Made by a program: the position numbers and the translations under genes
From: DATKWV01 sp035529405
GTDB taxonomy: Bacteria > Planctomycetota > Phycisphaerae > Sedimentisphaerales > Anaerobacaceae
Length of the DNA: 20,619 nucleotides
Direction: 5' to 3'
NCBI GenBank assembly: GCA_035529405.1
Contig: DATKWV010000041.1
Coordinates: forward strand, 1 to 20,619
Part shown: positions 1 to 8,418 of the stretch, piece by piece
Position numbering within the stretch: the first letter of the stretch is position 1
Layout: each line of letters starts with the position of its first letter
The notes under the pieces: model-generated
Database searches by the model: none
The model's input: the letters and a program-made list of their open reading frames with translations, nothing else
Told to the model about the DNA's origin: nothing

Positions 1-1455
1 GAGCGAATAATTAATGAGCCTACTGCTGCGGCTTTTGCGTACGGCCTCGAAAAGAAAAAGAGCGAAAAAGTTGCCGTTTTCGACTTCGGGGGCGGTACCT
101 TTGATATATCCATCCTGGATATTGGCGGTTTTGAGGACCAGGGAGGCATTATTGAGGTCTTGAGCACCAATGGAGATACGCATTTGGGCGGTGACGACCT
201 GGACGAGGTGCTGATAAATTACCTGGCCGAACAGTTCAAAAAAACCGAAGGCATTGACCTGCGAAAAGACCCCATGGCTCATCAAAGACTCAAGGAAGCC
301 GCCGAAAAAGCAAAGTGCGAGTTAAGTACACAGGTTGAAACCACTGTTAATTTGCCGTTTATAACCGCCGATGCCTCCGGGCCAAAGCACCTGCAAATCA
401 GCATTAATCGCAGCACCTTCGAATCCCTCGCTGAGCCTGTCTTCGAAAAGCTCAAACAGCCTTGTTACAAGGCTATGGATGACGCCAAAATAGACCCTGG
501 TAATATTACAGAGGTCCTGCTTGTCGGCGGCTCGACAAGAATACCCAAAGTTCAGCGGATAGTTAAGGATATCTTCCGGAAAGAACCCAACAGGAGTTTA
601 AATCCTGATGAGGTGGTTGCTCTCGGTGCGGCCCTGCAGGGCGCGGTTCTGGCCGGTGATGCCGGCGTAAAGGATATTCTCCTTTTGGACGTAACTCCGC
701 TTTCACTGGGAGTGGAAACATTGGGCGGTGTTATGACCAAGCTCATTGAACGCAATACCACTATCCCTAACAGCAAAAAGGAAATCTTCTCAACCGCTGC
801 CGATAGTCAGACAACAGTGGATATACACGTTTTACAGGGGGAAAGGGAATTTGCCCGGGATAATCGTACGCTCGGCAGATTTCAGTTAACCGATATTCCG
901 CCCGCTCCGAGGGGAATGCCCCAGATTGAGGTTGCTTTTGATATTGATGCAAACGGCATACTTAATGTTTCAGCCAGGGACCTTGGAACCGGCAAGCAGC
1001 AGTCAATTGAAATTAAGTCCAGCTCCGGATTAAGCGATGAGGAAATCAAAAAAATGACCCGCGAGGCGCAGGACCATGCCCAGGAGGATAAAAACAAAAG
1101 AGAGGTCGTTGACCTGAAGAATCAGGCCGACCAGTTGATTTACTCCACTGAAAAAACGCTGAATGAGCACGGCGACAAAGTCTCCGCTCAGACCAGGGGC
1201 AGCATTGAAAGTGCCGTCAACAATCTCAAAGAAACGCTCAAGGGTGAAGATGCCAGTGCTATAAGGAAGGCTGTTGATAACCTCGGTAAAGCCGGCCAGG
1301 AGCTTGGCAAGGTCCTGTATGAGGAAGCTGCCAAAAAAAGGGCCGCCTCGGACCAGGCCGCCGGCCCTGCAGAAAACACACCACCGGAAACACAAACCAG
1401 GAAAAAGGACAAAGGCGACGTAATCGACGCTGAATTCGAAGCCAAAGACAAATAA
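1..1455 (+). CDS. dnaK: Chaperone DnaK (Hsp70), 5'-truncated by window edge
   Basis: ATP-dependent cytosolic Hsp70 chaperone that binds unfolded segments together with DnaJ and GrpE. The frame is open from base 1; 484 codons are visible and roughly the first 165 residues of the usual ~640 lie outside. The visible part begins at the conserved RIINEPTAAA stretch of the ATPase domain, followed by the phosphate-binding loop FGGGTFDIS, the GDTHLGGDD segment and the adenosine motif LVGGSTRIPKVQ. The interdomain linker LLLDVTPLSLG leads into the substrate-binding domain (FSTAADSQTTVDIHVLQGER). A helical lid and an acidic tail ending DVIDAEFEAKDK follow. Any internal TTG or ATG is not the true start, because homology runs straight through it. 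No dnaJ or grpE is visible downstream; the next gene is convergent, 28 bp away. Identification is certain at family level. Confidence 0.98.
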   Translation, partial: ERIINEPTAAAFAYGLEKKKSEKVAVFDFGGGTFDISILDIGGFEDQGGIIEVLSTNGDTHLGGDDLDEVLINYLAEQFKKTEGIDLRKDPMAHQRLKEAAEKAKCELSTQVETTVNLPFITADASGPKHLQISINRSTFESLAEPVFEKLKQPCYKAMDDAKIDPGNITEVLLVGGSTRIPKVQRIVKDIFRKEPNRSLNPDEVVALGAALQGAVLAGDAGVKDILLLDVTPLSLGVETLGGVMTKLIERNTTIPNSKKEIFSTAADSQTTVDIHVLQGEREFARDNRTLGRFQLTDIPPAPRGMPQIEVAFDIDANGILNVSARDLGTGKQQSIEIKSSSGLSDEEIKKMTREAQDHAQEDKNKREVVDLKNQADQLIYSTEKTLNEHGDKVSAQTRGSIESAVNNLKETLKGEDASAIRKAVDNLGKAGQELGKVLYEEAAKKRAASDQAAGPAENTPPETQTRKKDKGDVIDAEFEAKDK

Positions 1456-1483
1456 TATCAAGAGGCAGTCAACACCTGCAAAA

Positions 1484-2950
1484 TCAGACTATCCGGGCTT
1501 TGAGCTTGTAAAGCTGGCAGAAGTCTTTCAGCTCTTTGGCGTGTTCTCCGTAAAAGAACACCTGATGAAATCCCGGGAAGGTCAGGACATTATGGCCTTT
1601 GTCGAATTTGACCCGTACAGAAACGACGCAGCCCCCGGCCGGCGGCACACTGATATTATCCAGCACCGTTCCTTCGCTGATTAAGACTTCTGTTTCTTCG
1701 TTTTGAACTATACCACGCGACCCGCCGACATCCAGGCTTGTGATTCTTTGACCTGGTTTCCATATCGTACGCGGCACGGCATCCCGATTGCCGTGATGGT
1801 GAATCAGGTCAAACGGTTCAGCGGGTTTATCAAATCCGTTCAGTTTTGTCGGGCAACTGCAGTGAGCCCCGATTATCGCATCGCAGGATGTGTCCGGGAC
1901 AGGGTCCTGCTGAAAACCAGGCCGGGAAAAGAGGTATTGCACTATCACTTGCGAGGCCACCGCACCCCAATCCGCCTCGCAGGCCGCCGGTACGCCGTCA
2001 TCGTTCATCCGCGACCATGCGATACAGGGCAGCGAAACTTTCGTATGCCCCAGTGCTCCCAGGCAGTCCATCGTAATCGCATCGGCTTGTTCGCGTTTGA
2101 GAATATTTCTTGCTGCACAGTAACTCTTGATACCATTAATGACATCCTGCTCCGTCGCACCGGACCTTCGCCGAGCCACACGCATGTAATCGCGTGCCAT
2201 TTTGAGAATCGCATCTGATGTTTCCGTTTGCCGATATTCATCAAGGAAGGTTTCGACTGGAACGTACTGCAGAGCGATACCCACATCCGGCATAACAGTT
2301 TCATAACGTTCTTTGCCTTTCAGGACAACACATCGAGTCTGTTTCATTTTCGCACCGGCGGCAAGCATTTTCATCCCGTAGGCTGCCTGGGCGAAGTCCC
2401 CGACGGTTGCGTAAATCACACAGCCTTGCTGCTCGGCAAGTTCGATTGTATTGGTTGTAAAGGAAGTTCCTAACGGGGAAAAGATAACTGTCGGTATCCC
2501 GCTGGCGGCTGCTGTATGTGCGCTTGGCCAGGAATGCTGCTGACGGTCCAGAACAATCAGAATTAACCCGTCCGCCCTGGCAGACTTGGCGCCGGCAACC
2601 CAGCCTTTGGCCTGCTCGATGCCGTAAATTGGTTCCGGCCTCAAATCTAATTTTACACCGAGTGCACGGGCGGTTTCTGCTATCTGTTTTGTGTATTTTT
2701 GCCTGGCTGCCTGGCCGTCATAAACAGCGCCGGGCCACAACATACCATACGGTTCTTTGCGGCGAACAAAAGCCGCTTTGATTTTGGGCACACAACTCGA
2801 GGCCGGGCCGTACGGTCGAACCAGCTCGAATGTTATTCTCTGCTGCTGCTGCCGGTTACAGCCGGCCAGAAGTGAACAGCTCCCCAGAGAAACCAGCGAA
2901 CTTCGCAAAAATTCCCGACGAGTTGATGCACAATTGCAATTACAATTCAT
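1484..2950 (-). CDS. Tat-exported lipoprotein with L-fucose/L-arabinose isomerase-like fold
   Basis: A 488-residue protein. The N-terminus carries a twin-arginine motif (STRREFLRS, residues 9-17), a hydrophobic segment and a lipobox LLAGC (27-31), so it is predicted to be a Tat-exported lipoprotein anchored at C31. An unusual CNCNC stretch precedes the twin arginines. The remainder resembles the L-fucose/L-arabinose isomerase-like superfamily: a Rossmann-like N-terminal half, then GVPAACEADWGA and AIIGAHCSCP as in the isomerase C-terminal region that carries metal and substrate ligands, and a C-terminal beta domain. The start is supported by AGGGAG ten bases before ATG. It is the last gene of the leftward run, 91 bp after the pseudopilin gene. 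Substrate and even catalysis are unknown; cytosolic isomerases of this fold are normally not exported, so a periplasmic sugar-binding or modified enzymatic role is possible. Confidence 0.8.
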   Translation of the reverse strand: MNCNCNCASTRREFLRSSLVSLGSCSLLAGCNRQQQQRITFELVRPYGPASSCVPKIKAAFVRRKEPYGMLWPGAVYDGQAARQKYTKQIAETARALGVKLDLRPEPIYGIEQAKGWVAGAKSARADGLILIVLDRQQHSWPSAHTAAASGIPTVIFSPLGTSFTTNTIELAEQQGCVIYATVGDFAQAAYGMKMLAAGAKMKQTRCVVLKGKERYETVMPDVGIALQYVPVETFLDEYRQTETSDAILKMARDYMRVARRRSGATEQDVINGIKSYCAARNILKREQADAITMDCLGALGHTKVSLPCIAWSRMNDDGVPAACEADWGAVASQVIVQYLFSRPGFQQDPVPDTSCDAIIGAHCSCPTKLNGFDKPAEPFDLIHHHGNRDAVPRTIWKPGQRITSLDVGGSRGIVQNEETEVLISEGTVLDNISVPPAGGCVVSVRVKFDKGHNVLTFPGFHQVFFYGEHAKELKDFCQLYKLKARIV

Positions 2951-3041
2951 AATAATCAGCTCCCTGAAATTTTTTGCTTATCTTTTTCTTTTTGGTTGAC
3001 CTCTCACTAAAGCCGGTACAGTTTCTCGGTAGCGGCCAAAA

Positions 3042-3782
3042 CTACGGTCCTAAGTCTCGACCTTTGATGCCGTCAATCGTCAGGTTTGCATCCGGGTAAC
3101 CGTCACGGGCGGCCCGGATTTCACGGGCCTTCAAAAAACATACCTGTCCGTCCGCCAGTAAAAAGTTTCTGCTGCCGACCCAGCCCCACCAGCCCGGGTC
3201 CTTGACTTCTGTACCCTGGTGGTTGCTGAGCCACTCGCCGATAAGAATTTTTCCGGATGGTCTGGCTACTTCCGACCTGCGCCGAGGAATCGATGGTACC
3301 GGTTTACTGTATGTATCGCTTTTGTCGCTGGCAGCGTTGATTTGCTCGCTGCTGTGGTAAAAGCTCATCGAATAGGCATAGCTGGTGGATTCGTAATTCT
3401 TGCTCTTGTCTTGAGGACAGAATAATACCGACGGATTATTCACGTCGATACTGCCCCCCAGATAAGGCTCGACAAACCTTCGCCACCCTCGTCCCATCCA
3501 GAGCCAGTAAAACGGCTCTGACGATAGCGGGTCCTGTGCGCACGGGTAAGTCTCATCGTTGGCATTCAGGTAAAGGTCCGTAGCTATATAAATTTGCTTG
3601 AGGTTATGAGCACACCTCAGACGCATTGCTGCGACCCTGGCTCTTGACAGAGACGGCATTAATATCGACACCAGAACAGCTATGGTCGCTGTGACAACGA
3701 GCAGTTCAACGACGGTGAAACCAGACGCTGACCGGTCTTTTACTCGCTTCAGCGTGCCGTTTTCCATCGTTTCATTAAACAC
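3042..3782 (-). CDS. Pseudopilin-like protein with type IV prepilin N-terminal signal
   Basis: A 246-residue protein with a class III prepilin signal. A basic leader ends at G21, followed by FTVVE (the +5 glutamate is E26) and a hydrophobic helix to about residue 45, so it should be processed and N-methylated by a prepilin peptidase. The body has the general layout of the large planctomycete pseudopilin family (type II secretion G-like, H-X9-DG group): a Leu/Arg-rich helix (SLSRARVAAMRLRCAHNLKQ), a Trp-rich mid-region and a C-terminal LLADGQV motif. The histidine that usually stands about ten residues before DG is not apparent. The assigned start is GTG at 3782, four bases after the mnmE stop, with AGGT inside the end of mnmE, so translation may be coupled. 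An ATG at 3767 is the alternative start. No secretion machinery is nearby; function is unknown. Confidence 0.85.
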   Translation of the reverse strand: MFNETMENGTLKRVKDRSASGFTVVELLVVTATIAVLVSILMPSLSRARVAAMRLRCAHNLKQIYIATDLYLNANDETYPCAQDPLSSEPFYWLWMGRGWRRFVEPYLGGSIDVNNPSVLFCPQDKSKNYESTSYAYSMSFYHSSEQINAASDKSDTYSKPVPSIPRRRSEVARPSGKILIGEWLSNHQGTEVKDPGWWGWVGSRNFLLADGQVCFLKAREIRAARDGYPDANLTIDGIKGRDLGP

Positions 3783-3785
3783 GAT

Positions 3786-5249
3786 TTATTTACCTATACA
3801 AAAGCGCCTGAATATACTGTTCAAAATCTTCTCATTAATGGGTTCTTGTTTGACAAGCGAAAGACTTTCGCAGGCACAGCGCAGCATCATTGCTGCTATT
3901 TCGTCGTTGCCCGCTTTTAGCTCATCGATGGATTCGCTCATACCGGCGACCGCCTTCATCACGGCTTGTCTGTGTCGAGCAGTCAGTGCCGCACCAAAAC
4001 CGCAGTTGTCCGGACATACCGGCGCCGGCAGTTCAGCACCCGTTGCCCCCCCGGCAGCCGATTCCACGATTATCTTGTTGATTGCCTCTCGTAATCCATT
4101 TATACCATAACTGCTCTTTGCGCTTGTGACCAGAACCTTGCACCCCCACAGATTGCACAAACGCCTTATACGTTCAGCAAGAGCATCTTCCGATACCAAA
4201 TCCGACTTTGTTGCTGCTGCTACCAGAACCTTTGGCTTTATAAGCTCGCACAGCGCGATATCTGTCGCCCATTGCTTTTGGTTTGCTTTTGAGATGTCCA
4301 CACAGAACACCACCGCCCAGGCCTTTCGCAGCGCTTCCATTGCTGCCTGTTGTGCCAGGCTGTCCAATACGCCGGCTGGGGATATCATCAGGCCGGCGCA
4401 GTCGAATACTACGCATTTGCCGCCGGGTAACTGTAGCACACCTGTTAACACATCGCGCGTTGTCTTCTGCTGCTGCGACACTATGCTTCTTTTATGGCCG
4501 AGAAGTTTATTTATCAGGCTGCTTTTGCCGCTATTAACTGCCCCCGCGATACCGACCGCAGGTAACTCGCAAACCGATTCGTAATTAGTGCTCTGAAAGG
4601 CCAGTTGGTCTAAATCCTCCCTGATTGCCAACAGCCTGCCAACGACTTCATCACGGCAGATGAACTCTTTATCCTCTTCGCTGAAGTCCAGCCCCGCCTC
4701 AATCAAACCAAGGCACTCCAATATACAAAAGCAAATCTGTTCTGTTTTACGGCCTAATTGACCTTCTAAAACCTGCTCCGCCGACCGCAGCTGCAGCCTG
4801 TTGGAACTTGAGATAATTTCATTCACGGCCTCAGCCTGTGATAAATCAATTTTGCCGTTGAAATAACCTCTTGCTGTGAATTCCCCCGGCTCAGCCAGCC
4901 GAACAGATGACAAAGAGGCGTTTTTCGCATGTCCGCCGGCACAACCCTCTTCTAACATCCGGCACAATAATGCCTGGACCACATTTGCGTTCGTATGGAT
5001 ATGAATTTCCGCTAAATCTTCACCCGTATATGAATTTGGTGCCGCAAACAAATATATCCGGACAGGTATTCTCAACTCAGAATCTATCACGATACTGCCC
5101 GAATATACCCCTCGCCTGTTCCGGCCAAGCCCCGGCCTGCATATCTGTCTTAGTACCTCCACCGTATCTCGGCCGCTAATTCGAACAATTACCCGTTGCT
5201 CTGAGGCTGGAGAACTTACAGCTGCTATTGTGTCATTAAGGTTATACAT
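3786..5249 (-). CDS. mnmE: tRNA uridine-5-carboxymethylaminomethyl(34) synthesis GTPase MnmE
   Basis: GTPase that with MnmG installs the cmnm5 group on U34 of tRNAs reading two-family-box codons. It has 487 residues, near the family norm. The N-terminal formyl-THF-binding domain has SYTGEDLAEIHIH (73-85) and RLAEPGEFTARGYFNGKIDL (117-136). The G domain lies in a helical domain: G1 GAVNSGKSS (236-244), G2 TTRD (263-266), G3 DCAG (283-286), G4 TKSD (347-350, Thr in place of the usual Asn), G5 TSAK (375-378). The C-terminus is the signature FCIGK with the conserved cysteine (C484). After G3 the sequence is LMISPAGV where most MnmE have LREA-type sequence containing a catalytic Glu. Domain architecture leaves no doubt about the family. 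It lies 54 bp after yidC, an association common near bacterial origins; mnmG is not in view. Confidence 0.97.
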   Translation of the reverse strand: MYNLNDTIAAVSSPASEQRVIVRISGRDTVEVLRQICRPGLGRNRRGVYSGSIVIDSELRIPVRIYLFAAPNSYTGEDLAEIHIHTNANVVQALLCRMLEEGCAGGHAKNASLSSVRLAEPGEFTARGYFNGKIDLSQAEAVNEIISSSNRLQLRSAEQVLEGQLGRKTEQICFCILECLGLIEAGLDFSEEDKEFICRDEVVGRLLAIREDLDQLAFQSTNYESVCELPAVGIAGAVNSGKSSLINKLLGHKRSIVSQQQKTTRDVLTGVLQLPGGKCVVFDCAGLMISPAGVLDSLAQQAAMEALRKAWAVVFCVDISKANQKQWATDIALCELIKPKVLVAAATKSDLVSEDALAERIRRLCNLWGCKVLVTSAKSSYGINGLREAINKIIVESAAGGATGAELPAPVCPDNCGFGAALTARHRQAVMKAVAGMSESIDELKAGNDEIAAMMLRCACESLSLVKQEPINEKILNSIFRRFCIGK

Positions 5250-5303
5250 TTCTTGCCGAAGCTGGCTTCGAAAATTGACTTTATAGTCAGTTTCCAGGGC
5301 GTA

Positions 5304-7310
5304 CTACATGTTTTTATAGAAAGGCTTGGGTTTTTTCTTTTTAATCTTGCCGCCGGTTTTACTTGTTGCCGCTACTAACCCTATTGACTGGACCTGTTCT
5401 TTTTCTCTGATATGTTTGCGTATCAGGTACTGCTCAACTACCCCTGCAAATACACTGGACATAATGTACAGGTTCAATCCCGACGGCGCCTTATACAACA
5501 TAACAGGGAACATCAGCGTCATCATGAACATCATCATTTTTTGCTGTTGTGCTGCCTGGGGATTGACTTCTGTTGCCGGTTTGGGCATTAGCTTTTGCTG
5601 AAGATAAAAGGCCACGCCCATCAGAATCGGCAGAAGGTTGAATGAGTCCAGCTTGCCGAACAGCGGTAATGTTATTGCTGGAAACCTGACCAATGCATCC
5701 GGGGCCGAAAGGTCGGTAATCCAGAACGGTAAAAATGCCGCACCCCGCAGTTCAATGCTCGCATATATCGCACTGTACAACGCAATCCAGATGGGCATCT
5801 GGACAAACATCGGCAGCATACCTTTAATCGGTGAGGCCCCCTGCTGTCTGTAAAGCGCCATCACCTGTTTGTTCATCTCGACCTTGTTATGAGCGTATTT
5901 CTTCTTTATCTGCTCGACCTGCGGACCGAGGGTGCTCAGCTTGCTCATTGAGACCTGGCTTTTCTTGGTGATTGGATGCATAACAATCCGAATCACGAAT
6001 ACCAGGATGATAATCACCAGACCATAGTTGCCGATAAACGTGTACATCCATTTCATTAACGACAGTATCCCGAACGCAAGCGGCTTGATGATGGCAGCCG
6101 GGCAGCAAAAACACGCCATAAAACTTATTGTTTCCACAAAGCCCAGGTCCCGGTACATGGGGTTTCTGTCAAAAATGCTCTTGTCCTTGGGCCCGAGGTA
6201 CAATTGGAACTTGTATGTTTTTAGATTGCCGTCTTGACCTGCTGCCGACAAAGTGCTCGATACGATTTTCAAATCTGTGCCTATTGCCTCATCGCCGTTG
6301 TCCGAAATACCGTCCGGGTCGTAGAATTGCCCTGTGCTGTCCGCTACCCAGTCACAGAATTTTGCATCTTCGCCTGCAACAGGAACCAGAATTGCGGCAA
6401 AATATTTGTTTGTCGAGGCAACCCACAGAAAATTTTCACCGGCTTTGAGCAGGCGACGTTGTTCGGCGGTTTGTGCTTTATTCAGTTTTCGCGCATCTAT
6501 TCTTTTACTGTGGTTCTTGCCCTGCGCATCCCTGAAACCGGCCACGGCTTCTCTGGCATCCCTTCTTATTGACTCCTGAGATATTCCAACGGTCCCGCTT
6601 AAATCGAATCGAACTTTCTGCTCCTGGGCCGACAGGTTTTCAATATGTATTTCGCAATCAAGAAGGTAATTGCCGGGTGTTACCCGATAGGTTTGAACCA
6701 CTTTGGTTATCCCTTCGCCGCTGACTTGGTCTTTTATAACCGCCTCAAAACTCGCACTTTCACGCCCGTAAGAGGTTTTCTCAACAGGTAAACTCTGCCA
6801 GTGCAGCCTGTTCAAGGCAAGTTGCAGTTTTTGCTGAACAAATACTAACTTTTTAATTGCCATTGACGTAATCTCTTCTCCGTCGGCTAATTGCACCGGT
6901 GATAAAAGTACCAGCGGCTGAGGGTCCTTGTAATCCCGGTTATCGAATCCCTTGCCGTTTCCAGTGCTGAATGTGGCCTTGCTTATCGCCGCCCCCTTCG
7001 AGGTAAGCGCCAGCTGGAACTTGAAGCCGGCATCGGGGTCCTCTGTGGCAGGGTCTCTGGCACCAAGTATGACGGTTTTAGCCGCGGCATCGTCGGCACC
7101 TAAAATGATGTTATTAACCTCTTGCGGTCCGTTCTGTTGCGGTTGCCAGCTTGAAATGTCGCCTGTGTTACTGGTTAGGCTGTGCTGTAACAGTATGCAG
7201 CCGAGTCTGTTTGACCGGCCGGCTGCAAATACACCGGATTCGACAACAAGCCCCATACACGTGCCGGCAAAGATAATTATAACTATAATTAAAACCGTTC
7301 TGAAATTCAT
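5304..7310 (-). CDS. yidC: Membrane protein insertase YidC
   Basis: Inner-membrane insertase (Oxa1/Alb3/YidC family) that integrates and folds membrane proteins, alone or with SecYEG. It has 668 residues. The N-terminal transmembrane anchor (about 5-22) is followed by a large periplasmic P1 beta-sandwich domain (about 65-380) typical of Gram-negative YidC. The conserved core begins at about 410: a helix ending in the groove arginine (VFVIRIVMHP, R441), a cytoplasmic hairpin with KLSTLGPQVEQIKKKYAH, the GMLPMFVQMPIWIALY helix (497-512), the hydrophobic segments around 557-571 and 590-608, and the YKAPSGLNLYI motif. The C-terminus is strongly basic (GGKIKKKKPKP), as in YidC proteins whose tails contact ribosomes. 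It lies between the phosphoesterase (70 bp upstream) and mnmE (54 bp downstream), probably in one transcript. No strong Shine-Dalgarno is visible before the ATG. Confidence 0.97.
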   Translation of the reverse strand: MNFRTVLIIVIIIFAGTCMGLVVESGVFAAGRSNRLGCILLQHSLTSNTGDISSWQPQQNGPQEVNNIILGADDAAAKTVILGARDPATEDPDAGFKFQLALTSKGAAISKATFSTGNGKGFDNRDYKDPQPLVLLSPVQLADGEEITSMAIKKLVFVQQKLQLALNRLHWQSLPVEKTSYGRESASFEAVIKDQVSGEGITKVVQTYRVTPGNYLLDCEIHIENLSAQEQKVRFDLSGTVGISQESIRRDAREAVAGFRDAQGKNHSKRIDARKLNKAQTAEQRRLLKAGENFLWVASTNKYFAAILVPVAGEDAKFCDWVADSTGQFYDPDGISDNGDEAIGTDLKIVSSTLSAAGQDGNLKTYKFQLYLGPKDKSIFDRNPMYRDLGFVETISFMACFCCPAAIIKPLAFGILSLMKWMYTFIGNYGLVIIILVFVIRIVMHPITKKSQVSMSKLSTLGPQVEQIKKKYAHNKVEMNKQVMALYRQQGASPIKGMLPMFVQMPIWIALYSAIYASIELRGAAFLPFWITDLSAPDALVRFPAITLPLFGKLDSFNLLPILMGVAFYLQQKLMPKPATEVNPQAAQQQKMMMFMMTLMFPVMLYKAPSGLNLYIMSSVFAGVVEQYLIRKHIREKEQVQSIGLVAATSKTGGKIKKKKPKPFYKNM

Positions 7311-7380
7311 AATTGTTGTCTCAGTTCCAGATACCGGGATTTACCCTCTTTTTGTTTGCTGCGGAAATCGTCGGCTTTTC

Positions 7381-8157
7381 TCATCTTCCCTCCCGCAGAC
7401 GTTCCGCATGGAAATTGTCCAGCCGCTTGATTGACATTATTTTCTTTGCTGTGGTCTCGAAGTCGTACTCCAGCCGCACAAAGTACACCTCGTTGCCGTC
7501 AACATACGCGTAACTTGCCCTGTTATCGCCGTCTCTTGGTTGACCCACGCTGCCAATGTTAATAATGGCTTTCTCGTCTTCGACAATCGGATAGCTGCCG
7601 CCCAGTTCTTCCGGCAGGTAGAAGTCAGGTTCATCCACAAACACCCCGGGCAGGTGTGTATGACCCACAAAACAGATATTGCTGACCCGCTCGAAAAGCA
7701 TACGTATCTTTACAGGATTGCTGTAAACATCGTCCGGAAATATGTATTCGTTAATAGGCCTCTTGGGCGAAGCATGTACGAAATCTATCATTATTATGTT
7801 GCCTTCGAGTTTGGTTTTAAGCGTTCGCCGCATCGGCAGAGTCCCCAGAAAACTCCAGCGCTGGTCATGATTTGGTTTTGCCTGTTCGGTTTCCAGCACA
7901 TCCCTTGTCCAGAAACTTGCCTGTTCTGCAGCATAGTTGAAATTCGTCGGCTCATAGAAAACCGCGTAATCATGGTTGCCCATCACGCACCACCTGGTCT
8001 CTTTTATAATCAAATCCAGACATTCGATGGGATTGGGACCGTAACCGATTACATCGCCTAAGCAGTAAATCGTTTTTATATCACGTTTTTTAATGTCGGC
8101 CAGAACCCTCGTCAAGGCCTCGAAATTCGAGTGTATATCGCTTATAATCGCAAACAT
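7381..8157 (-). CDS. Calcineurin-like metallophosphoesterase
   Basis: A 258-residue protein carrying the full metal-binding motif set of the calcineurin-like phosphoesterase superfamily: DIHSN (D7, H9), GDVIGYGP (D35), GNHD (N61, H62), VHASP (H128) and GHTHLP (H166, H168). These ligands build a dinuclear metal centre that hydrolyses phosphomonoesters, diesters or dinucleoside polyphosphates. No signal peptide is visible, so it is probably cytosolic. Close relatives are usually annotated only as metallophosphoesterase or ApaH/YfcE-like; the substrate cannot be read from sequence. It is the first gene of the leftward run leading to yidC and mnmE, and diverges from lptB across a 261-bp gap. The ATG follows a GGGG-rich stretch with no canonical Shine-Dalgarno. 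Confidence 0.92.
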   Translation of the reverse strand: MFAIISDIHSNFEALTRVLADIKKRDIKTIYCLGDVIGYGPNPIECLDLIIKETRWCVMGNHDYAVFYEPTNFNYAAEQASFWTRDVLETEQAKPNHDQRWSFLGTLPMRRTLKTKLEGNIIMIDFVHASPKRPINEYIFPDDVYSNPVKIRMLFERVSNICFVGHTHLPGVFVDEPDFYLPEELGGSYPIVEDEKAIINIGSVGQPRDGDNRASYAYVDGNEVYFVRLEYDFETTAKKIMSIKRLDNFHAERLREGR

Positions 8158-8340
8158 CTGTAGCCCCGCGCTGCCTCAAAAAAACAACCGCAATCATATT
8201 ATCCAAACCCTACTTTTTACCAGAATTGTCAGCAAAACGCCAGAATATTTATTAACTTTCAGTTGTACAAAGAATTTTCAAAGTTAAGCCGAATACCGAC
8301 AAAGAGCGTTTAGGCCCTTGTCCGACCGCAAATTTACAGT

Positions 8341-8368
8341 TTGCCTTGATTGCCGGTGTTGTTATAAT
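8341..8368 (+). promoter_or_regulatory. Candidate sigma70 promoter for lptB
   Basis: TTGCCT (8341-8346), a 16-base spacer and a perfect TATAAT (8363-8368). The -10 lies in a small palindrome (GTTATAATAAC, 8361-8371). Transcription would begin near 8375, which makes the in-frame TTG at 8374 an unlikely start codon and favours a downstream start for lptB. Prediction from sequence only. Confidence 0.45.
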
Positions 8369-8418
8369 AACCCTTGTTTTATTTGTTTGCCGAACGGATG
8401 TGCTGTATTTTGGTAGAT

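Noticed and set aside
160..162. TTG as the start of the dnaK frame
   Set aside because: Conserved DnaK sequence continues in frame to base 1, so this is an internal leucine of a truncated gene.
1030..1461. 143-codon frame antisense to dnaK
   Set aside because: It lies wholly opposite a conserved coding region and has no recognisable domain; a shadow frame.
5257..5270. CGAAGC-TG-GCTTCG hairpin in the yidC-mnmE gap
   Set aside because: Six pairs with a two-base loop and no T-run; too short to assign a role.
7540..8061. 173-codon frame antisense to the phosphoesterase
   Set aside because: It overlaps a gene with complete catalytic motifs and shows no family features.
8374..8418. Longer LptB starting at TTG 8374 or ATG 8398
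   Set aside because: A good promoter -10 at 8363-8368 would place the transcript start at about 8375, and LptB homology begins at about 8419.
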